Source: Pseudomonas oryzihabitans (GTDB lineage: Bacteria > Pseudomonadota > Gammaproteobacteria > Pseudomonadales > Pseudomonadaceae). From it: DNA of 64,000 nt. Below are positions 47,661 through 57,778 of the stretch, in pieces. The notes under the pieces were generated by a model. That model saw nothing but the letters and a program-made list of their open reading frames with translations, was not told the DNA's origin and made no database searches. How positions within the stretch are numbered: the first letter of the stretch is position 1; the number at the start of each line of letters is the position of its first letter. The translations under genes were made by a program, and so were the position numbers. The stretch spans positions 3,184,501 to 3,248,500 of the forward strand of contig NZ_CP013987.1 in assembly GCF_001518815.1 (NCBI RefSeq). Direction: 5' to 3'.

Positions 47661-48801
47661 GCGCCTTCCCCTCCTCGTCCCGCCGCAGATCCGGCGGGAT
47701 GGGCAGGTCTGACAGCTTGGGCTTGCGGCCACGTCCGGCGCGGAATTGCCTGAGCTGATAGACATAGGCCAGGACCTGAGCCACGGCCACATAGAGCCCG
47801 GCCGGAATCTCCTGATCCACATCGGTTGAGTAATACACCGCCCGCGCCAGGCCGGGTGATTCCAGCAGCGAGACCTGGTGTTCCTGGGCGATCTCGCGAA
47901 TCTTCAGCGCAGTGAAATCGCTGCCCTTGGCCACCAGCACCGGCGCCCCGCCCTTGGCCGCATCGTACTTGAGGGCCACGGCGAAGTGGGTCGGGTTGGT
48001 GATGACCACATCGGCATTGGGCACCTCGGCCATCATCCGCTGCTGCGCCATCTGCCGCTGCATCTGGCGAATCTTGCCCTTGACCTCCGGCTTGCCCTCG
48101 CTGTCCTTGTATTCGTCCTTGATCTCCTGCTTGGTCATCATCAGTTTCTTGCGATTGCTGAAGATCTGGAAGGGCACGTCCACGGCTGCGATGATCAACA
48201 ATCCCAGCGCCAGCAGCAGCGTGGCATGCCCCACCACCTGCATACTGTGCAGCAGCGCCTGCTCCAGCGGCAGCTTGGCGATCTGCAGCAACGCCGTGCG
48301 CTCGCTCATCAGCACCAGCACCGACACGCCGAGGATGATGAAGAACTTGCCCAGCGCCTTGAGCAGCTCCACCAGGGAGTTCTTGGAGAACATGCGTGTG
48401 ATGCCGGACAGCGGATTCATCCGACTCGGCTTGGGCGCCAGCACCTTGCCGGAAAACAGGAAGCCGCCCAGGGCGATATGGCCGACGATGGCGGCGATCA
48501 CCACCAAGACAATCATTGGCACCATCCCCAGCATCGCCGCCTTGCCCGAGGCCAGCAGGAAGGTGCCCATGAAGCGTTCGTCCATGACCTCTTCGCGTCG
48601 CAACGAGAAGTTGCTGCGCATCACCTCCAGCAGCTTGCCACCGAGGAAGGCGCCGTACATCAGCAGGCCGCCAACACCCGACAGCATGACTGCCACCGTA
48701 CCGAGTTCGCGTGATCGCGGGAGCTGCCCCTCCTCCCGAGAATCACGCTTGCGTTTCTCGGTGGGGTCTTCTGTGCGGTCTTCGCCATCGGATTCAGCCA
48801 T
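47653..48801 (-). CDS. flhB: Flagellar export switch protein FlhB
   Basis: A 382-residue protein with four membrane helices (about 33-60, 90-115, 150-170 and 185-208). The cytosolic C-domain has the self-cleavage motif NPTH at 269-272. It switches export specificity from rod/hook to filament with FliK. It lies 12 bases after fliR. The convergent sodC overlaps its 3' end. Confidence 0.96.
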   Translation of the reverse strand: MAESDGEDRTEDPTEKRKRDSREEGQLPRSRELGTVAVMLSGVGGLLMYGAFLGGKLLEVMRSNFSLRREEVMDERFMGTFLLASGKAAMLGMVPMIVLVVIAAIVGHIALGGFLFSGKVLAPKPSRMNPLSGITRMFSKNSLVELLKALGKFFIILGVSVLVLMSERTALLQIAKLPLEQALLHSMQVVGHATLLLALGLLIIAAVDVPFQIFSNRKKLMMTKQEIKDEYKDSEGKPEVKGKIRQMQRQMAQQRMMAEVPNADVVITNPTHFAVALKYDAAKGGAPVLVAKGSDFTALKIREIAQEHQVSLLESPGLARAVYYSTDVDQEIPAGLYVAVAQVLAYVYQLRQFRAGRGRKPKLSDLPIPPDLRRDEEGKAPT

Positions 48802-48813
48802 GCGGCATACCTC

Positions 48814-49590
48814 CTAGCGTTCGCGGGCGAGTTCGCGCAGCCATTGCAGCGCCTCGCTGGCGAGACTTTCGTAGTGGGACAGGATATCGGCGGTGCCAAG
48901 CCAGACGATCACCATGCCCAGCACCACGATCAGCGGCATGCCGACGGAAAAGATGTTCAGCTGCGGCGCCGCGCGGGTCATGATGCCGAAGGCGATGTTG
49001 ACCACCAGCAGCGCGGTGATGGCTGGCAGGACCAACAGGATGCCGGCACCCAGTACCCAGCCCAGCCGGCCGGCGATCTGCCAGAAATGCTCGACGCTCA
49101 GGGTATCCCCTACCGGCAGGGTGACGAAGCTCTCGGCAAGGATCTCGAACACCACCAGATGACCGTTCATGGCCAGGAACAGCAGCGTCACCAGCATGGT
49201 GAAGAACTGCCCCATGACCGGGGCCGAGGCGCCGTTGACCGGATCGATCATGGACGCGAAGCTCAGACCCGCCTGGGTCGAGATGATCTGCCCGGCCACC
49301 ACGAAGACATGGAAGAACAGCTGCAGGCTGAAGCCCATCACGGCGCCGATGAGGATCTGCTCGACGATCAGCGGCAAGGCCTGGACGCTGATGGCATCCA
49401 CCTGTGGCATCGGGGGCAAGGTGGGTACCAGCACCAGGCTCAACGCCAGGGCCAGGTACATCCGCACCCGCACCGGGACCAGGGTGGTGCCGATGATCGG
49501 CATGGTCATGAGCAGCGCGGCGATGCGAAACAGCGGAAACAAAAAGCTGCCGACCCAGCCGCCGATCTGGGCGTCGCTGAGCGCGAGCAT
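48814..49590 (-). CDS. fliR: Flagellar export protein FliR
   Basis: A 258-residue integral membrane protein of the export gate with about six hydrophobic segments. MLALSDAQIGGWVGSFLFPLFRIAALLMTMPIIG (shown in part) opens it, and GLSFASMIDPVNGASAPVMGQFF is the conserved core (shown as SMIDPVNGASAPVMGQF). Three bases separate it from fliQ. Confidence 0.95.
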   Translation of the reverse strand: MLALSDAQIGGWVGSFLFPLFRIAALLMTMPIIGTTLVPVRVRMYLALALSLVLVPTLPPMPQVDAISVQALPLIVEQILIGAVMGFSLQLFFHVFVVAGQIISTQAGLSFASMIDPVNGASAPVMGQFFTMLVTLLFLAMNGHLVVFEILAESFVTLPVGDTLSVEHFWQIAGRLGWVLGAGILLVLPAITALLVVNIAFGIMTRAAPQLNIFSVGMPLIVVLGMVIVWLGTADILSHYESLASEALQWLRELARER

Positions 49591-49593
49591 GGG

Positions 49594-49863
49594 CTAGCCG
49601 ATCAGCCGCGGAATATTGGCGACCGAGGTCTGGATGAACTCCATCAACTGCCTGACCATCCAGGGCCCCAACACGATCAGCGTCAACAGGGTGACGATCA
49701 GGCGCGGCAGGAAGCTCAGGGTCTGTTCGTTGATCTGGGTCGCCGCCTGGAACACCGCCACGATCAGGCCAACGATGAGGCTGGGTACCACGAGCACGGC
49801 CACCAGCAGCGCGGTAAGCCAGAGGCCCTGGCGGAACAGGTCGACGGCGACTTCAGGGGTCAT
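49594..49863 (-). CDS. fliQ: Flagellar export protein FliQ
   Basis: An 89-residue protein with two membrane helices (about 15-40 and 52-72). MTPEVAVDLFRQGLWLTALL and FQAATQINEQTLSFLPRL are diagnostic. It assembles with FliP and FliR into the export channel. It lies 27 bases after fliP. Confidence 0.95.
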   Translation of the reverse strand: MTPEVAVDLFRQGLWLTALLVAVLVVPSLIVGLIVAVFQAATQINEQTLSFLPRLIVTLLTLIVLGPWMVRQLMEFIQTSVANIPRLIG

Positions 49864-49890
49864 TTCGCTTCTCCACGCAAAGGGGCACCG

Positions 49891-50688
49891 CTAGACGGTA
49901 CCGAAACTGCTCGCCAGGGTGCCCATGATCAGCGCCCAGCCATCCACCAGCACGAACAGCATCAGCTTGAACGGCAGCGAGATGATCATGGGTGACAGCA
50001 TCATCATGCCCATGGCCATCAGTACGCTGGCGATCACCAGGTCGATGACCAGAAAGGGAATGAAGATCATGAAGCCTATCTGGAAGGCGGTCTTGAGTTC
50101 GGAGGTGACGAAGGCCGGCACCAGGATCGACAGCGGTGCCTGATCAGGGCTGGCGATGTCGGTGCGCTTGGACAGGCGCATGAACAGGTCCAGGTCCGAT
50201 TGCCGGGTCTGACCCAGCATGAAGTCCTTCATCGGCACCTGTGCCCGATCGATGGCATCCTGGGCGCTGAGCTGCTCCTTCAGGTAAGGCTGTACGGCGG
50301 TAGTGTTGATGCGGTCGAACACCGGCGCCATGATGAACAGCGAGAGAAACAGCGCCATGCCCACCAGCACCTGGTTGGAGGGCGTGGTCTGCAGCCCCAG
50401 CGCCTGGCGCAGGATGGCGAAGACGATGACGATGCGGGTAAAGCTGGTCATCAGCATGACGAACGCCGGGATGAAGCTCAGCGCCGTCATGATCAGCAGG
50501 ATCTGCAGGCTGACCGAATATTCCTGCTGCCCCTGACCGTTGGTACTCAAGGTGATGGCGGGTATCGACAACGGGTTGGCCTGCCCGGCCTGCTGTGCCA
50601 GCGCCAGGGGCGCGAACAGCAGCACGGCCAGTCCCAGCAGCCAGCCCAGGGTACGCCCCAGGCCGGCCGGTAGACGCAAAGGGGTCAT
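49891..50688 (-). CDS. fliP: Flagellar export protein FliP
   Basis: A 265-residue protein with a cleavable signal peptide (ending about ALA-QQA, residue 28) and four membrane helices. [23 protein letters not shown] and [25 protein letters not shown] are the conserved blocks (shown partly). The ATG at 50688 overlaps the fliO stop (ATGA); the longer open frame reading through fliO to 51105 is not real coding. Confidence 0.95.
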   Translation of the reverse strand: MTPLRLPAGLGRTLGWLLGLAVLLFAPLALAQQAGQANPLSIPAITLSTNGQGQQEYSVSLQILLIMTALSFIPAFVMLMTSFTRIVIVFAILRQALGLQTTPSNQVLVGMALFLSLFIMAPVFDRINTTAVQPYLKEQLSAQDAIDRAQVPMKDFMLGQTRQSDLDLFMRLSKRTDIASPDQAPLSILVPAFVTSELKTAFQIGFMIFIPFLVIDLVIASVLMAMGMMMLSPMIISLPFKLMLFVLVDGWALIMGTLASSFGTV

Positions 50689-51098
50689 GGTTTCGCCTTG
50701 GGATCGCGGCTGATGAGTTCCAGCAGGCGCTGGGCGAATTCTGGCGGCGGCGCCTCCGTCTCGCCCAGGCGAACCGGTTCGCGCAGGCTGTGCAACGGCG
50801 TGATGCGCCCTCCGGCGACGCCGATCAGCAGCTGCTCCTGACCGACCTGTACCAGCACCAGCCGCTCGCGCGGTCCGAGGTGCTGGGTCGAGATCACCTT
50901 GATCGCCTGCTGGCCGCGCGGGCCCTGTTGCTGCACGCGACGCACCAGCCAGGCCAGGCCGAGGATCAGGCCGATCACCAGCAGCAGGCCCAGCAGCAAC
51001 TGGCCGAGCTGAGCCCCCACGTCCAGCCCGGGACTGGTGGCTTCGGCGGCACGCACGGTCAGGGGAAGCAGACCCAGCGGCAGGAGCAGACTCTTCAT
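50685..51098 (-). CDS. fliO: Flagellar biosynthesis protein FliO
   Basis: A 137-residue protein with an N-terminal hydrophobic/signal segment and one membrane helix (about 32-52, [21 protein letters not shown] is quoted in part). A small cytosolic domain follows ([19 protein letters not shown]). It assists FliP assembly. It lies 3 bases after fliN and overlaps fliP. Confidence 0.92.
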   Translation of the reverse strand: MKSLLLPLGLLPLTVRAAEATSPGLDVGAQLGQLLLGLLLVIGLILGLAWLVRRVQQQGPRGQQAIKVISTQHLGPRERLVLVQVGQEQLLIGVAGGRITPLHSLREPVRLGETEAPPPEFAQRLLELISRDPKAKP

Positions 51099-51101
51099 GG
51101 A

Positions 51102-51557
51102 TCACCGCAGCTTCTTGATACGTTCCGTGGGACTGATGACGTCGGTCAGGCGGATCCCGAACTTCTCGTTCACCACCACCACTTCACCATGGGCGATCAG
51201 CGTACCATTCACCAGCACGTCCAGTGGCTCGCCAGCCAGACGGTCGAGCTCGATGACCGAGCCCTGGTTGAGTTGCAGCAGGTTGCGGATGGAGATGTCG
51301 GTGTGGCCGACCTCCATGGAGATGGTCACGGGGATGTCCAGGATCACATCCAGGTTGGGACCTTCCATACCGCTCACCGCCAAACCTCCACTGCTTTGTC
51401 CGAATTCTTCGACCGGTGCCTTGGGCGGCTTGGGCGGTTCTACCTGGGTACCCTGGGCCATCAGGGCATCGATATCGTCCTGACTGGCATCGCCGGCTTC
51501 GGCCAGGGCCGCGGCCCATTCGTCCGCCAGGGCTTGTTCTTCGGGGTTCTCTTCCAT
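51102..51557 (-). CDS. fliN: Flagellar motor switch protein FliN
   Basis: A 151-residue C-ring protein. The N-terminal third is acidic and variable. The C-terminal SpoA domain has [51 protein letters not shown] (shown as [19 protein letters not shown]). It lies 54 bases after fliM. Confidence 0.96.
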   Translation of the reverse strand: MEENPEEQALADEWAAALAEAGDASQDDIDALMAQGTQVEPPKPPKAPVEEFGQSSGGLAVSGMEGPNLDVILDIPVTISMEVGHTDISIRNLLQLNQGSVIELDRLAGEPLDVLVNGTLIAHGEVVVVNEKFGIRLTDVISPTERIKKLR

Positions 51558-51611
51558 CGTCTAGGTCTCGTGCTACGCCGGGCCGCGGCCCGGACGGGAA
51601 AACATTGCCGC

Positions 51612-52583
51612 TCAGCGGCCGCGGCTGACCGGTTCGAGAATCTGTAGGGCCAAATTACCCTTGCGCGCGCCCATCTTGACCTTGAAGGTGGGCATGCCGT
51701 TGGCTCTCATGAGCATCTCTTCCGGCATCTCCACCGGAATCACGTCGCCAGGCTGCATGTTGAGGATATCGCGGAGTTTGAGTTGCCGCCGGACAACCGT
51801 CGCTTCCAGGGGAACCCGGACATCGAGCAGATCCTCGCGCAGGGCCTTGACCCAGCGTTCGTCCTGGTCGTCCACGTCCGACTGGAAACCGGCGTCGAGC
51901 ATCTCGCGAATCGGCTCGATCATCGAATAAGGCATGGTCACGTGCAGCTCACCGCCACCGCCATCCAGTTCGATGTTGAAGGTGCTCACCACCACCACTT
52001 CGCTGGGGCTGACGATGTTGGCCAGCGCCGGGTTGACCTCGGAATTCATGTACTCGAACTGGCAGTCGAGCATGGCGCCCCAGGCTTCCTTGAGGTCGAT
52101 GAAGCACTGGTCGAGCACCATGCGCACCACCCGCAATTCGGTGGGGGTGAATTCGCGACCTTCGATCTTGGCGTGACGGCCGTCACCGCCAAAGAAGTTG
52201 TCTACCAGCTTGAACACCAGCCGGGCGTCGAGGATGAACAGCGCGGTACCGCGCAATGGCTTCATCTTGACCATGTTGAGGCTGGTAGGCACGTACAGCG
52301 AGTGGATGTATTCGCCGAACTTGGTGACCTGCACCCCGCCCACGGATACATCCGCCGAGCGCCGTAACAGGTTGAACATGCTGACCCGGGTATAGCGGGC
52401 GAAACGCTCGTTGATCATCTCAAGGGTCGGCATCCGCCCGCGGACGATACGATCCTGACTGGTAAGGTCGTAGCCCTTGATGGTGCCCGGCTCGGCATCG
52501 GTCTCGGTCTCGACGATGCCATCGTCGACCCCGTGCAGCAGGGCATCGATTTCATCCTGGGAGAGCAGATCTTGCACGGCCAT
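51612..52583 (-). CDS. fliM: Flagellar motor switch protein FliM
   Basis: A 323-residue switch protein. The N-terminal CheY-binding segment is DLLSQDEIDALLHGVD. The middle CheC-like domain has GGDGRHAKIEGREFTPTELRVV (shown as GGDGRHAKIEGREFTPTE). The C-terminal SpoA domain ends at 323. It lies 8 bases after fliL. Confidence 0.97.
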   Translation of the reverse strand: MAVQDLLSQDEIDALLHGVDDGIVETETDAEPGTIKGYDLTSQDRIVRGRMPTLEMINERFARYTRVSMFNLLRRSADVSVGGVQVTKFGEYIHSLYVPTSLNMVKMKPLRGTALFILDARLVFKLVDNFFGGDGRHAKIEGREFTPTELRVVRMVLDQCFIDLKEAWGAMLDCQFEYMNSEVNPALANIVSPSEVVVVSTFNIELDGGGGELHVTMPYSMIEPIREMLDAGFQSDVDDQDERWVKALREDLLDVRVPLEATVVRRQLKLRDILNMQPGDVIPVEMPEEMLMRANGMPTFKVKMGARKGNLALQILEPVSRGR

Positions 52584-52591
52584 GGTGTTAC

Positions 52592-53113
52592 CTATTGCAG
52601 GACGAGATTGGTGAACAGTACCTGTTCGATGGTGGTCTGGCCGGTCAGTTTCTTCGCCAGCTCCTGAACCTTGCTGGTAGCCTGCTGACGCAACATTTCC
52701 TTGCCCACCGGCGTGAGCAGGCTATTGAAGTCCTGCCCGGAAAACTGCATGACCAGCAGATTCCGCACCTGCGGCAGCTGCGCCTTGAGCGCGTCCATCT
52801 GCGCCTGGTCGCGCCCCATCAGGGTCACCGTGACCTGCATGTAACGCTGCCGACCATCGGCGTTGTAGTTGACCACGAACGCCGGCACCAACGGCTGATA
52901 GACCGCAGCCAGATGCACCGGTGCCGCCGGAGTAGCGGGCGCAGCGTGCTCGGGCTCGGCGTTCTTCTTGCCCAGCAGGAACCAGGTCGCTCCCACGGAG
53001 GCGCCGATGACCAGCAGCAGGGCCACGACGATGATGATGATGAGCTTGAGCTTGCCTTTGCCCTTGCCTTCCGCGGCTGCACCCTCTGCCGCGGGCGCCT
53101 GCTTCTTCGCCAT
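52592..53113 (-). CDS. fliL: Flagellar basal body-associated protein FliL
   Basis: A 173-residue single-pass inner-membrane protein. A basic N-terminus rich in Gly/Lys precedes one helix (about 24-46, LIIIIVVALLLVIGASVGA). The periplasmic stomatin-like domain supports the stator. The ATG at 53113 (MAKKQAPA) is chosen; the open frame runs to 53146 across a hairpin. First gene of fliLMNOPQR-flhB. Confidence 0.93.
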   Translation of the reverse strand: MAKKQAPAAEGAAAEGKGKGKLKLIIIIVVALLLVIGASVGATWFLLGKKNAEPEHAAPATPAAPVHLAAVYQPLVPAFVVNYNADGRQRYMQVTVTLMGRDQAQMDALKAQLPQVRNLLVMQFSGQDFNSLLTPVGKEMLRQQATSKVQELAKKLTGQTTIEQVLFTNLVLQ

Positions 53114-53139
53114 AAGTGCTCGACCGAATCCTGTGCTGC

Positions 53140-53162
53140 GCGTCACCCTTGTCGAGTGACGC
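53140..53162. other. Hairpin in the fliK-fliL gap
   Basis: GCGTCAC (53140-53146) pairs perfectly with GTGACGC (53156-53162) around a 9-base loop, 27 bases before the fliL start. No T-run follows on either strand. A second inverted repeat CCCAGG (53202-53207)/CCTGGG (53214-53219) lies just after fliK. These may be a weak terminator or leader structure. Confidence 0.45.
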
Positions 53163-53232
53163 AGCTAACCTATTGATACGAAGGGGATATAGCAGGTGCG
53201 GCCCAGGCTGTCACCTGGGAGCCGGTGGCCTG

Positions 53233-54645
53233 TCACGCGTAGTAGTCGACCAGACTGCGCGCCGCGAGCGTCGCCGAGCCGCGGGTTTCGGCGACGTTCG
53301 CCACCGCTTCATCCTCGCCGCCGCTCGCGGCACCACCGCGACCTCGGCGTGATCCCTCGTTCTGAGCGCCCTGCTGCGACTGCTGCCAGGCCTGGCCCGA
53401 CGACTGGTCGGAGACGTTTACATTGGCCAGGTTCATGCCCTGCTGGGCGAAGAGCTCACGCAAGCGCTGGCTGCCGTTTTCCAGCGCCTCGCGCACATCG
53501 GCGTGGGGACTGGCGAAGGTGACCTGGGTCTGGTCCTGGGTCATGTCGATCCGTACTTCCAGTTTGCCCAATTGCGCCGGTTCCATCTGGATGTCGGCGG
53601 TCTTGAGGTTCTGGCTGGACATCCACATGACCTTGTCCACCACGGCCTCACTGAAGTTGCCGGCCTGTGGGCTGAGCGGCTGGCCAGGCACCGTAGCGGT
53701 AACCGGACGGGCGGTTTGCGCCGGCGTGCTCATGGCTTGCGACAGGGCAGTGAGCTTGTCGGCGAAGGCGTCGGTCTTGGTCGGCATCGCCGCGTCCTGA
53801 TCGCCCCCCTGATCCAGCGTCAAGGCCAGGGCGGCACTGGCCGCCTGATCGGCCGCCGGAACCGCCGCGCTGGCATCCGGCATCATGCCCTGCAACTGCG
53901 TCGCCGCCAGGTTGTTGGCAGTGGTGGCTGCCTTGCTGGCATCTGTCTGAGCCTGAGGCACCTGGCCCAGCATTTGCGCCAGACCATCGTCCGAGACCTG
54001 CTCGCCAGCTTTGGCCGGGGTCGCCGCTGCACCCGTGCCTGCACCCGTAGCGGTCGCCGGCATGGCGGTGGCCACGGCGCCGCCCAGCAAGGCCGCCGGA
54101 TCCAAGGCCTGAGTGGTGGCAGTGGTAGCGGCGGTAGCGGCCTCTGCCGCCGTTCCGGTCGGGACCTGGGGTGTTGGCGCCGGCATGGCTACCGGTTGCG
54201 GGAGCTGACCGGTCATGCCGAACATGAACAGCGGATCCAGTACCGCGTCGACCGGCGCCTTGGTCTCTTCGCCCTGGGCCACCGGCAAGGTTTTGCCGCT
54301 GTCGTCGGTCGCGGCTGCCGACTGCTCACCGCTCTTGGCAGTGGTGTCGGCCTGAGGCTTGGCGTCCGCCGTGCGGTCGTCATCGCCAGCGCGTTTCACC
54401 CGGTCATCGCCATCCCGGGCGCGCGCGGGTTCGTTCCTGCGCGCCTGACTGGACGCCTTGCTATCGCTGGAGTCCCGCGGCTTTTCGCTGCGTACCGCTT
54501 CCCGCGGTTGTTCCTGGGCAAAGACGTCGGCAAATCGTTCCTGAGTCGGAGAGCGATCCTGGGGAGAGGGGGTTTTGACCGCAGTCCTGCCAGGCGTGGC
54601 CGGAGAGCTTGCGGCGTTGAGAAGAAAATCGGGCACGACGGCCAT
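53233..54645 (-). CDS. fliK: Flagellar hook-length control protein FliK
   Basis: A 470-residue secreted ruler. The N-terminal two thirds are low-complexity, rich in Ala, Thr, Gln and Asp. The conserved C-terminal domain (about 355-450) has MWMSSQNLKTADIQMEPAQLGKLEVRIDM (shown as SQNLKTADIQMEPAQLGKLE) and Gln/Ser-rich end. TTGGAG lies 7 bases before the ATG at 54645, so the longer open frame to 54711 is not used. Confidence 0.92.
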   Translation of the reverse strand: MAVVPDFLLNAASSPATPGRTAVKTPSPQDRSPTQERFADVFAQEQPREAVRSEKPRDSSDSKASSQARRNEPARARDGDDRVKRAGDDDRTADAKPQADTTAKSGEQSAAATDDSGKTLPVAQGEETKAPVDAVLDPLFMFGMTGQLPQPVAMPAPTPQVPTGTAAEAATAATTATTQALDPAALLGGAVATAMPATATGAGTGAAATPAKAGEQVSDDGLAQMLGQVPQAQTDASKAATTANNLAATQLQGMMPDASAAVPAADQAASAALALTLDQGGDQDAAMPTKTDAFADKLTALSQAMSTPAQTARPVTATVPGQPLSPQAGNFSEAVVDKVMWMSSQNLKTADIQMEPAQLGKLEVRIDMTQDQTQVTFASPHADVREALENGSQRLRELFAQQGMNLANVNVSDQSSGQAWQQSQQGAQNEGSRRGRGGAASGGEDEAVANVAETRGSATLAARSLVDYYA

Positions 54646-54722
54646 GGAAGGCTCCAAGCGACGGGTTTTCCAGAAACTTGCAAGTTGCGCGCCAGCCACA
54701 AACGCCAGCACTTTGACGAGAC

Positions 54723-55079
54723 TCAGGTCGTGTAGCGTTGCCGCTCGACCTTGAACAAGATGCGCACGATGGCGAACTCACGCTCCATCGCGGAGACGCC
54801 CATGGCCAGCTCGGCGGTGGAGGCCCGGCGCCGGGCGCCCTCCTCCACGTCCCGGCACAGTTGCGCCAAAGGCGCGGCACCCATGTTGCCGGCGCTACCC
54901 TTGAAGCTGTGCGCCAGCTGGCGAACCTGCTCGGCATCGCCACCAATCAGGCTACGCTTGAGTTCCGCGATGCGTTCTTCACAGTCCACGAGAAAGGTAT
55001 CGATGAGGTCGACGTACTCCTCCTCCATGCAGTCGCGCAGGGCGGCGAGCGTTTCCGAATCAAGATGGGTGGAAAACAT
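54723..55079 (-). CDS. HPt domain protein in the flagellar cluster
   Basis: A 118-residue histidine phosphotransfer protein. The phospho-His is His57 in QLAHSFKGSAGNMGA, with the usual four-helix pattern around it. No receiver or kinase domain is attached. Comparable HPt genes stand between fliJ and fliK in several Pseudomonas. Its partners are unknown. The ATG at 55079 (MFSTHLDSETL) is the likely start; the frame is open to 55127. Confidence 0.88.
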   Translation of the reverse strand: MFSTHLDSETLAALRDCMEEEYVDLIDTFLVDCEERIAELKRSLIGGDAEQVRQLAHSFKGSAGNMGAAPLAQLCRDVEEGARRRASTAELAMGVSAMEREFAIVRILFKVERQRYTT

Positions 55080-55145
55080 CGATACTCTCACTGACAAGGG
55101 CACTGGTACTGACGAGGCAACAAACACCCCGCAGGTCTGCGGGAC

Positions 55146-55589
55146 CTATAGATAGGTCGAACGCGCCCGCTGCGCATATTCGTCCATCTGCTTCTGCTCG
55201 CGCTTGTCCTCGACCAGGCGCTGCTCCTGCTTGTAGCGCTCGACCAGCTTGCGCAGGCCTTCGAGCCGGGCATAGCGCTCCTGCCACTGCGCGCGCGCCT
55301 TGGCGACCACGTCGCGGTGCCACTGAGCATTACGCTCCTGCTGGCCGATCGCCTCTTCCAGCTGACTGAGAAAACGCTGATAGCCGATCAGCCATTGCCC
55401 GGTGACACCCTGACTGCCGTTGGCCACCAGCCGCTGCTGGTAGTCCTCGCGATAGCGCTGCAATTCGCCCAACTTGAACTCGGCCTGGGCCAGTTGCTGC
55501 TGGCACTGCCCCAGGCGCTGGGCGGCGTCGCGCTCGTCGCGCTCACTCATCTCCACCACGGGGCCCAGACGTTCGGCTCTGCCTTTCAT
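55146..55589 (-). CDS. fliJ: Flagellar export chaperone FliJ
   Basis: A 147-residue, almost wholly coiled-coil cytosolic protein (e.g. QCQQQLAQAEFKLGELQRYR and NAQWHRDVVAKARAQWQ). It links the FliI ATPase ring with FlhA and escorts export chaperones. It follows fliI by 6 bases, as is usual. Confidence 0.92.
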   Translation of the reverse strand: MKGRAERLGPVVEMSERDERDAAQRLGQCQQQLAQAEFKLGELQRYREDYQQRLVANGSQGVTGQWLIGYQRFLSQLEEAIGQQERNAQWHRDVVAKARAQWQERYARLEGLRKLVERYKQEQRLVEDKREQKQMDEYAQRARSTYL

Positions 55590-55595
55590 GATCTA

Positions 55596-56942
55596 TCAGC
55601 CTCCCAAGACAGCCTGGAGATTGGCGGCGCTTTGCTCCAGCGACTCGCTTTCGCGCAACCCTTGGCGCAGGAACTGCTGCATGGGGGCGTAACGGGCGAT
55701 CGCCAGATCGGTTTCGGCATTCCCGCCAGGCACATAGGCGCCAACGCTGAGCAGGTCCTTGGCCTGCTGGTAGAGCGACCAGAGCTGCTTGACGCGCTGG
55801 GCGTTGCGCAGATGCTCCGGACTGACCACCTGGGGCATCACCCGGCTGATGGACGCCTCGATGTCGATCGCCGGATAGTGGCCTTCCTCGGCCAGGCGCC
55901 GCGACAGCACGAAGTGACCATCCAGCACCCCCCGCGCCGAGTCGGCGATGGGATCCTGCTGATCGTCGCCCTCCGATAGCACAGTATAAAACGCCGTGAT
56001 CGAACCCCCACCCTTTTCTGCATTGCCGGCGCGCTCCACCAGCCGCGGCAGCTTGGCGAACACCGAGGGCGGATAACCCTTGGTGGCGGGCGGCTCGCCG
56101 ATGGCCAGGGCGATTTCCCGTTGCGCCTGGGCATAACGGGTCAGGGAATCCATCAGCAGCAGGACGTTCTTGCCCTTGTCGCGAAAGTATTCGGCGATGC
56201 GGGTGCAATACATGGCCGCTCGCAGGCGCAGCAGGGGCGCATCGTCCGCTGGCGAGGCCACGACCACCGCTCGCTTGATGCCCTCCTCGCCAAGGATATG
56301 CTCGATGAATTCCTTCACCTCGCGGCCCCGCTCGCCGATCAGCCCGACCACGATGATCTCGGCCTTGGTCAGCCGGGTCATCATGCCGAGCAGCACGCTC
56401 TTGCCCACCCCGGTACCGGCGAACAGGCCCAGACGCTGGCCACGTCCTACCGTCAACAAACCGTTGATGCTGCGGATACCCACGTCCAGGGGTTCGCTGA
56501 TGGGTTCGCGCTTGAGCGGGTTGATGGTGGGGCCGTCCATGGGCACCCAGTCTTCGGCGCGCATGCGGCCCTTGCCGTCCAGGGCATTGCCCAGACCATC
56601 CAGCACGCGACCGAGCATGGACATGCCCATGGGCAGGCGGCCGGTATCCGGCACGGGCACTACCCGGGCGCCGGGAGCGATGCCGGCCAGGCTGCCCACC
56701 GGCATGAGAAAGGTCTTGTTGCCATTGAAGCCCATCACCTCGGCTTCGACTTCCACGGGCTGGTAGCCCCCACCATTGATCAGGCGGCAGCGGCTGCCAA
56801 CGGCCGCGCGCAGGCCTTCAGCCTCCAGCGTCAATCCGACCATGCGCAGCAGGCGACCTTCGATCACCGGCTGCTGCTCGACCCGGATGGCTTCATCGTA
56901 ACCGCCAAGACGGCGTTCGAAACTCAGGCGCTCAAGACGCAT
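55596..56942 (-). CDS. fliI: Flagellum-specific ATP synthase FliI
   Basis: A 448-residue F1-beta-like ATPase that energises type III export. Walker A is [15 protein letters not shown], Walker B is [21 protein letters not shown] (shown as [13 protein letters not shown]), and [21 protein letters not shown] follows. The ATG at 56942 has GAGG upstream and overlaps the fliH end; an ATG at 56951 is the alternative. Confidence 0.97.
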   Translation of the reverse strand: MRLERLSFERRLGGYDEAIRVEQQPVIEGRLLRMVGLTLEAEGLRAAVGSRCRLINGGGYQPVEVEAEVMGFNGNKTFLMPVGSLAGIAPGARVVPVPDTGRLPMGMSMLGRVLDGLGNALDGKGRMRAEDWVPMDGPTINPLKREPISEPLDVGIRSINGLLTVGRGQRLGLFAGTGVGKSVLLGMMTRLTKAEIIVVGLIGERGREVKEFIEHILGEEGIKRAVVVASPADDAPLLRLRAAMYCTRIAEYFRDKGKNVLLLMDSLTRYAQAQREIALAIGEPPATKGYPPSVFAKLPRLVERAGNAEKGGGSITAFYTVLSEGDDQQDPIADSARGVLDGHFVLSRRLAEEGHYPAIDIEASISRVMPQVVSPEHLRNAQRVKQLWSLYQQAKDLLSVGAYVPGGNAETDLAIARYAPMQQFLRQGLRESESLEQSAANLQAVLGG

Positions 56943-57711
56943 GGGAGGCATCCTCGATGTCGATGTGCAGGTCGGCTTCCTGGGGCTGGGTCGCCTGGTG
57001 GCGTTGCTGTTCGGCCAGTTGCGTCAGTGCCTGGGTCAGGCGAGTCTCGATGCTGGCATCGATCACACTGCTCTCGGTCTCGATCCGGCACCCGCCAGGC
57101 ATCAGCGTCTCGTCTTCGAGGATACGCCAACTCTCTTCATGTCGGTCACGCAGGGCCTTCATCAGTTCGAAATCCTGGGGGCTGACCTGGATGCGGATGT
57201 TCTCGGCACCCATGGGCAACAGCTTCAGCGCCGTGCGCACCACTTGCCCCAACTGACTGGAATCCATCTGCAGTTCGCGCTGGATGACCTCGCGGGTGAT
57301 GTGGCGGATCAGCTGTACCATACCGGCTTCCAACGCCTGGTCCTGATCGCCGATCGGATCGAGCAGATGGGTCATCAGGGTTTCCAGGCTGGCCAGCCGC
57401 GCGGTCAAGGCTGCTTCGGCCTCCTGGCGGGCCTTGAGCTGACCGGCGTGATAGCCATCGCGCTCGCCGGTCACGAAGCCCTCGTTGTAGGCCTCCTGAC
57501 GAATCGCCTCGAGTTCTTCGAGGGTAATCGGCTGGACCTCTTCGACCGGCACCTCCTCGATCAGGGTCTCAGGCTGAGGCTCCGGCTCGGGTGCTGCGGG
57601 CGCAGGGATCTCCTCGGGCTCGTCGAAGCTGTCGAAGGCCGGCAACCGCCAGACATCGAACACTTCCAAGTCCCGCGCCCTGATCAGTTCGCTCGCCGAT
57701 TCTTTGCTCAT
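56932..57711 (-). CDS. fliH: Flagellar assembly protein FliH
   Basis: A 259-residue regulator of FliI. The N-terminus is acidic and Pro-rich (about 25-60). The middle has [17 protein letters not shown], a helical region, and the C-terminal domain resembles the ATP-synthase peripheral stalk ([24 protein letters not shown], shown partly). It overlaps fliI by 11 bases. Confidence 0.93.
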   Translation of the reverse strand: MSKESASELIRARDLEVFDVWRLPAFDSFDEPEEIPAPAAPEPEPQPETLIEEVPVEEVQPITLEELEAIRQEAYNEGFVTGERDGYHAGQLKARQEAEAALTARLASLETLMTHLLDPIGDQDQALEAGMVQLIRHITREVIQRELQMDSSQLGQVVRTALKLLPMGAENIRIQVSPQDFELMKALRDRHEESWRILEDETLMPGGCRIETESSVIDASIETRLTQALTQLAEQQRHQATQPQEADLHIDIEDASHAS

Positions 57712-57778
57712 TACCTGTCCGTCAGAAAACCGCTACTGACAGGACATTAGCAAAGCCCAGGCCAACCCCTGCAACCTG

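Noticed and set aside
49891-51105. Long minus-strand frame giving FliP an extra ~139 N-terminal residues
   Set aside because: The extension runs out of frame through fliO and is Arg/Ala/Pro-rich shadow sequence; the ATG at 50688 gives the normal FliP.
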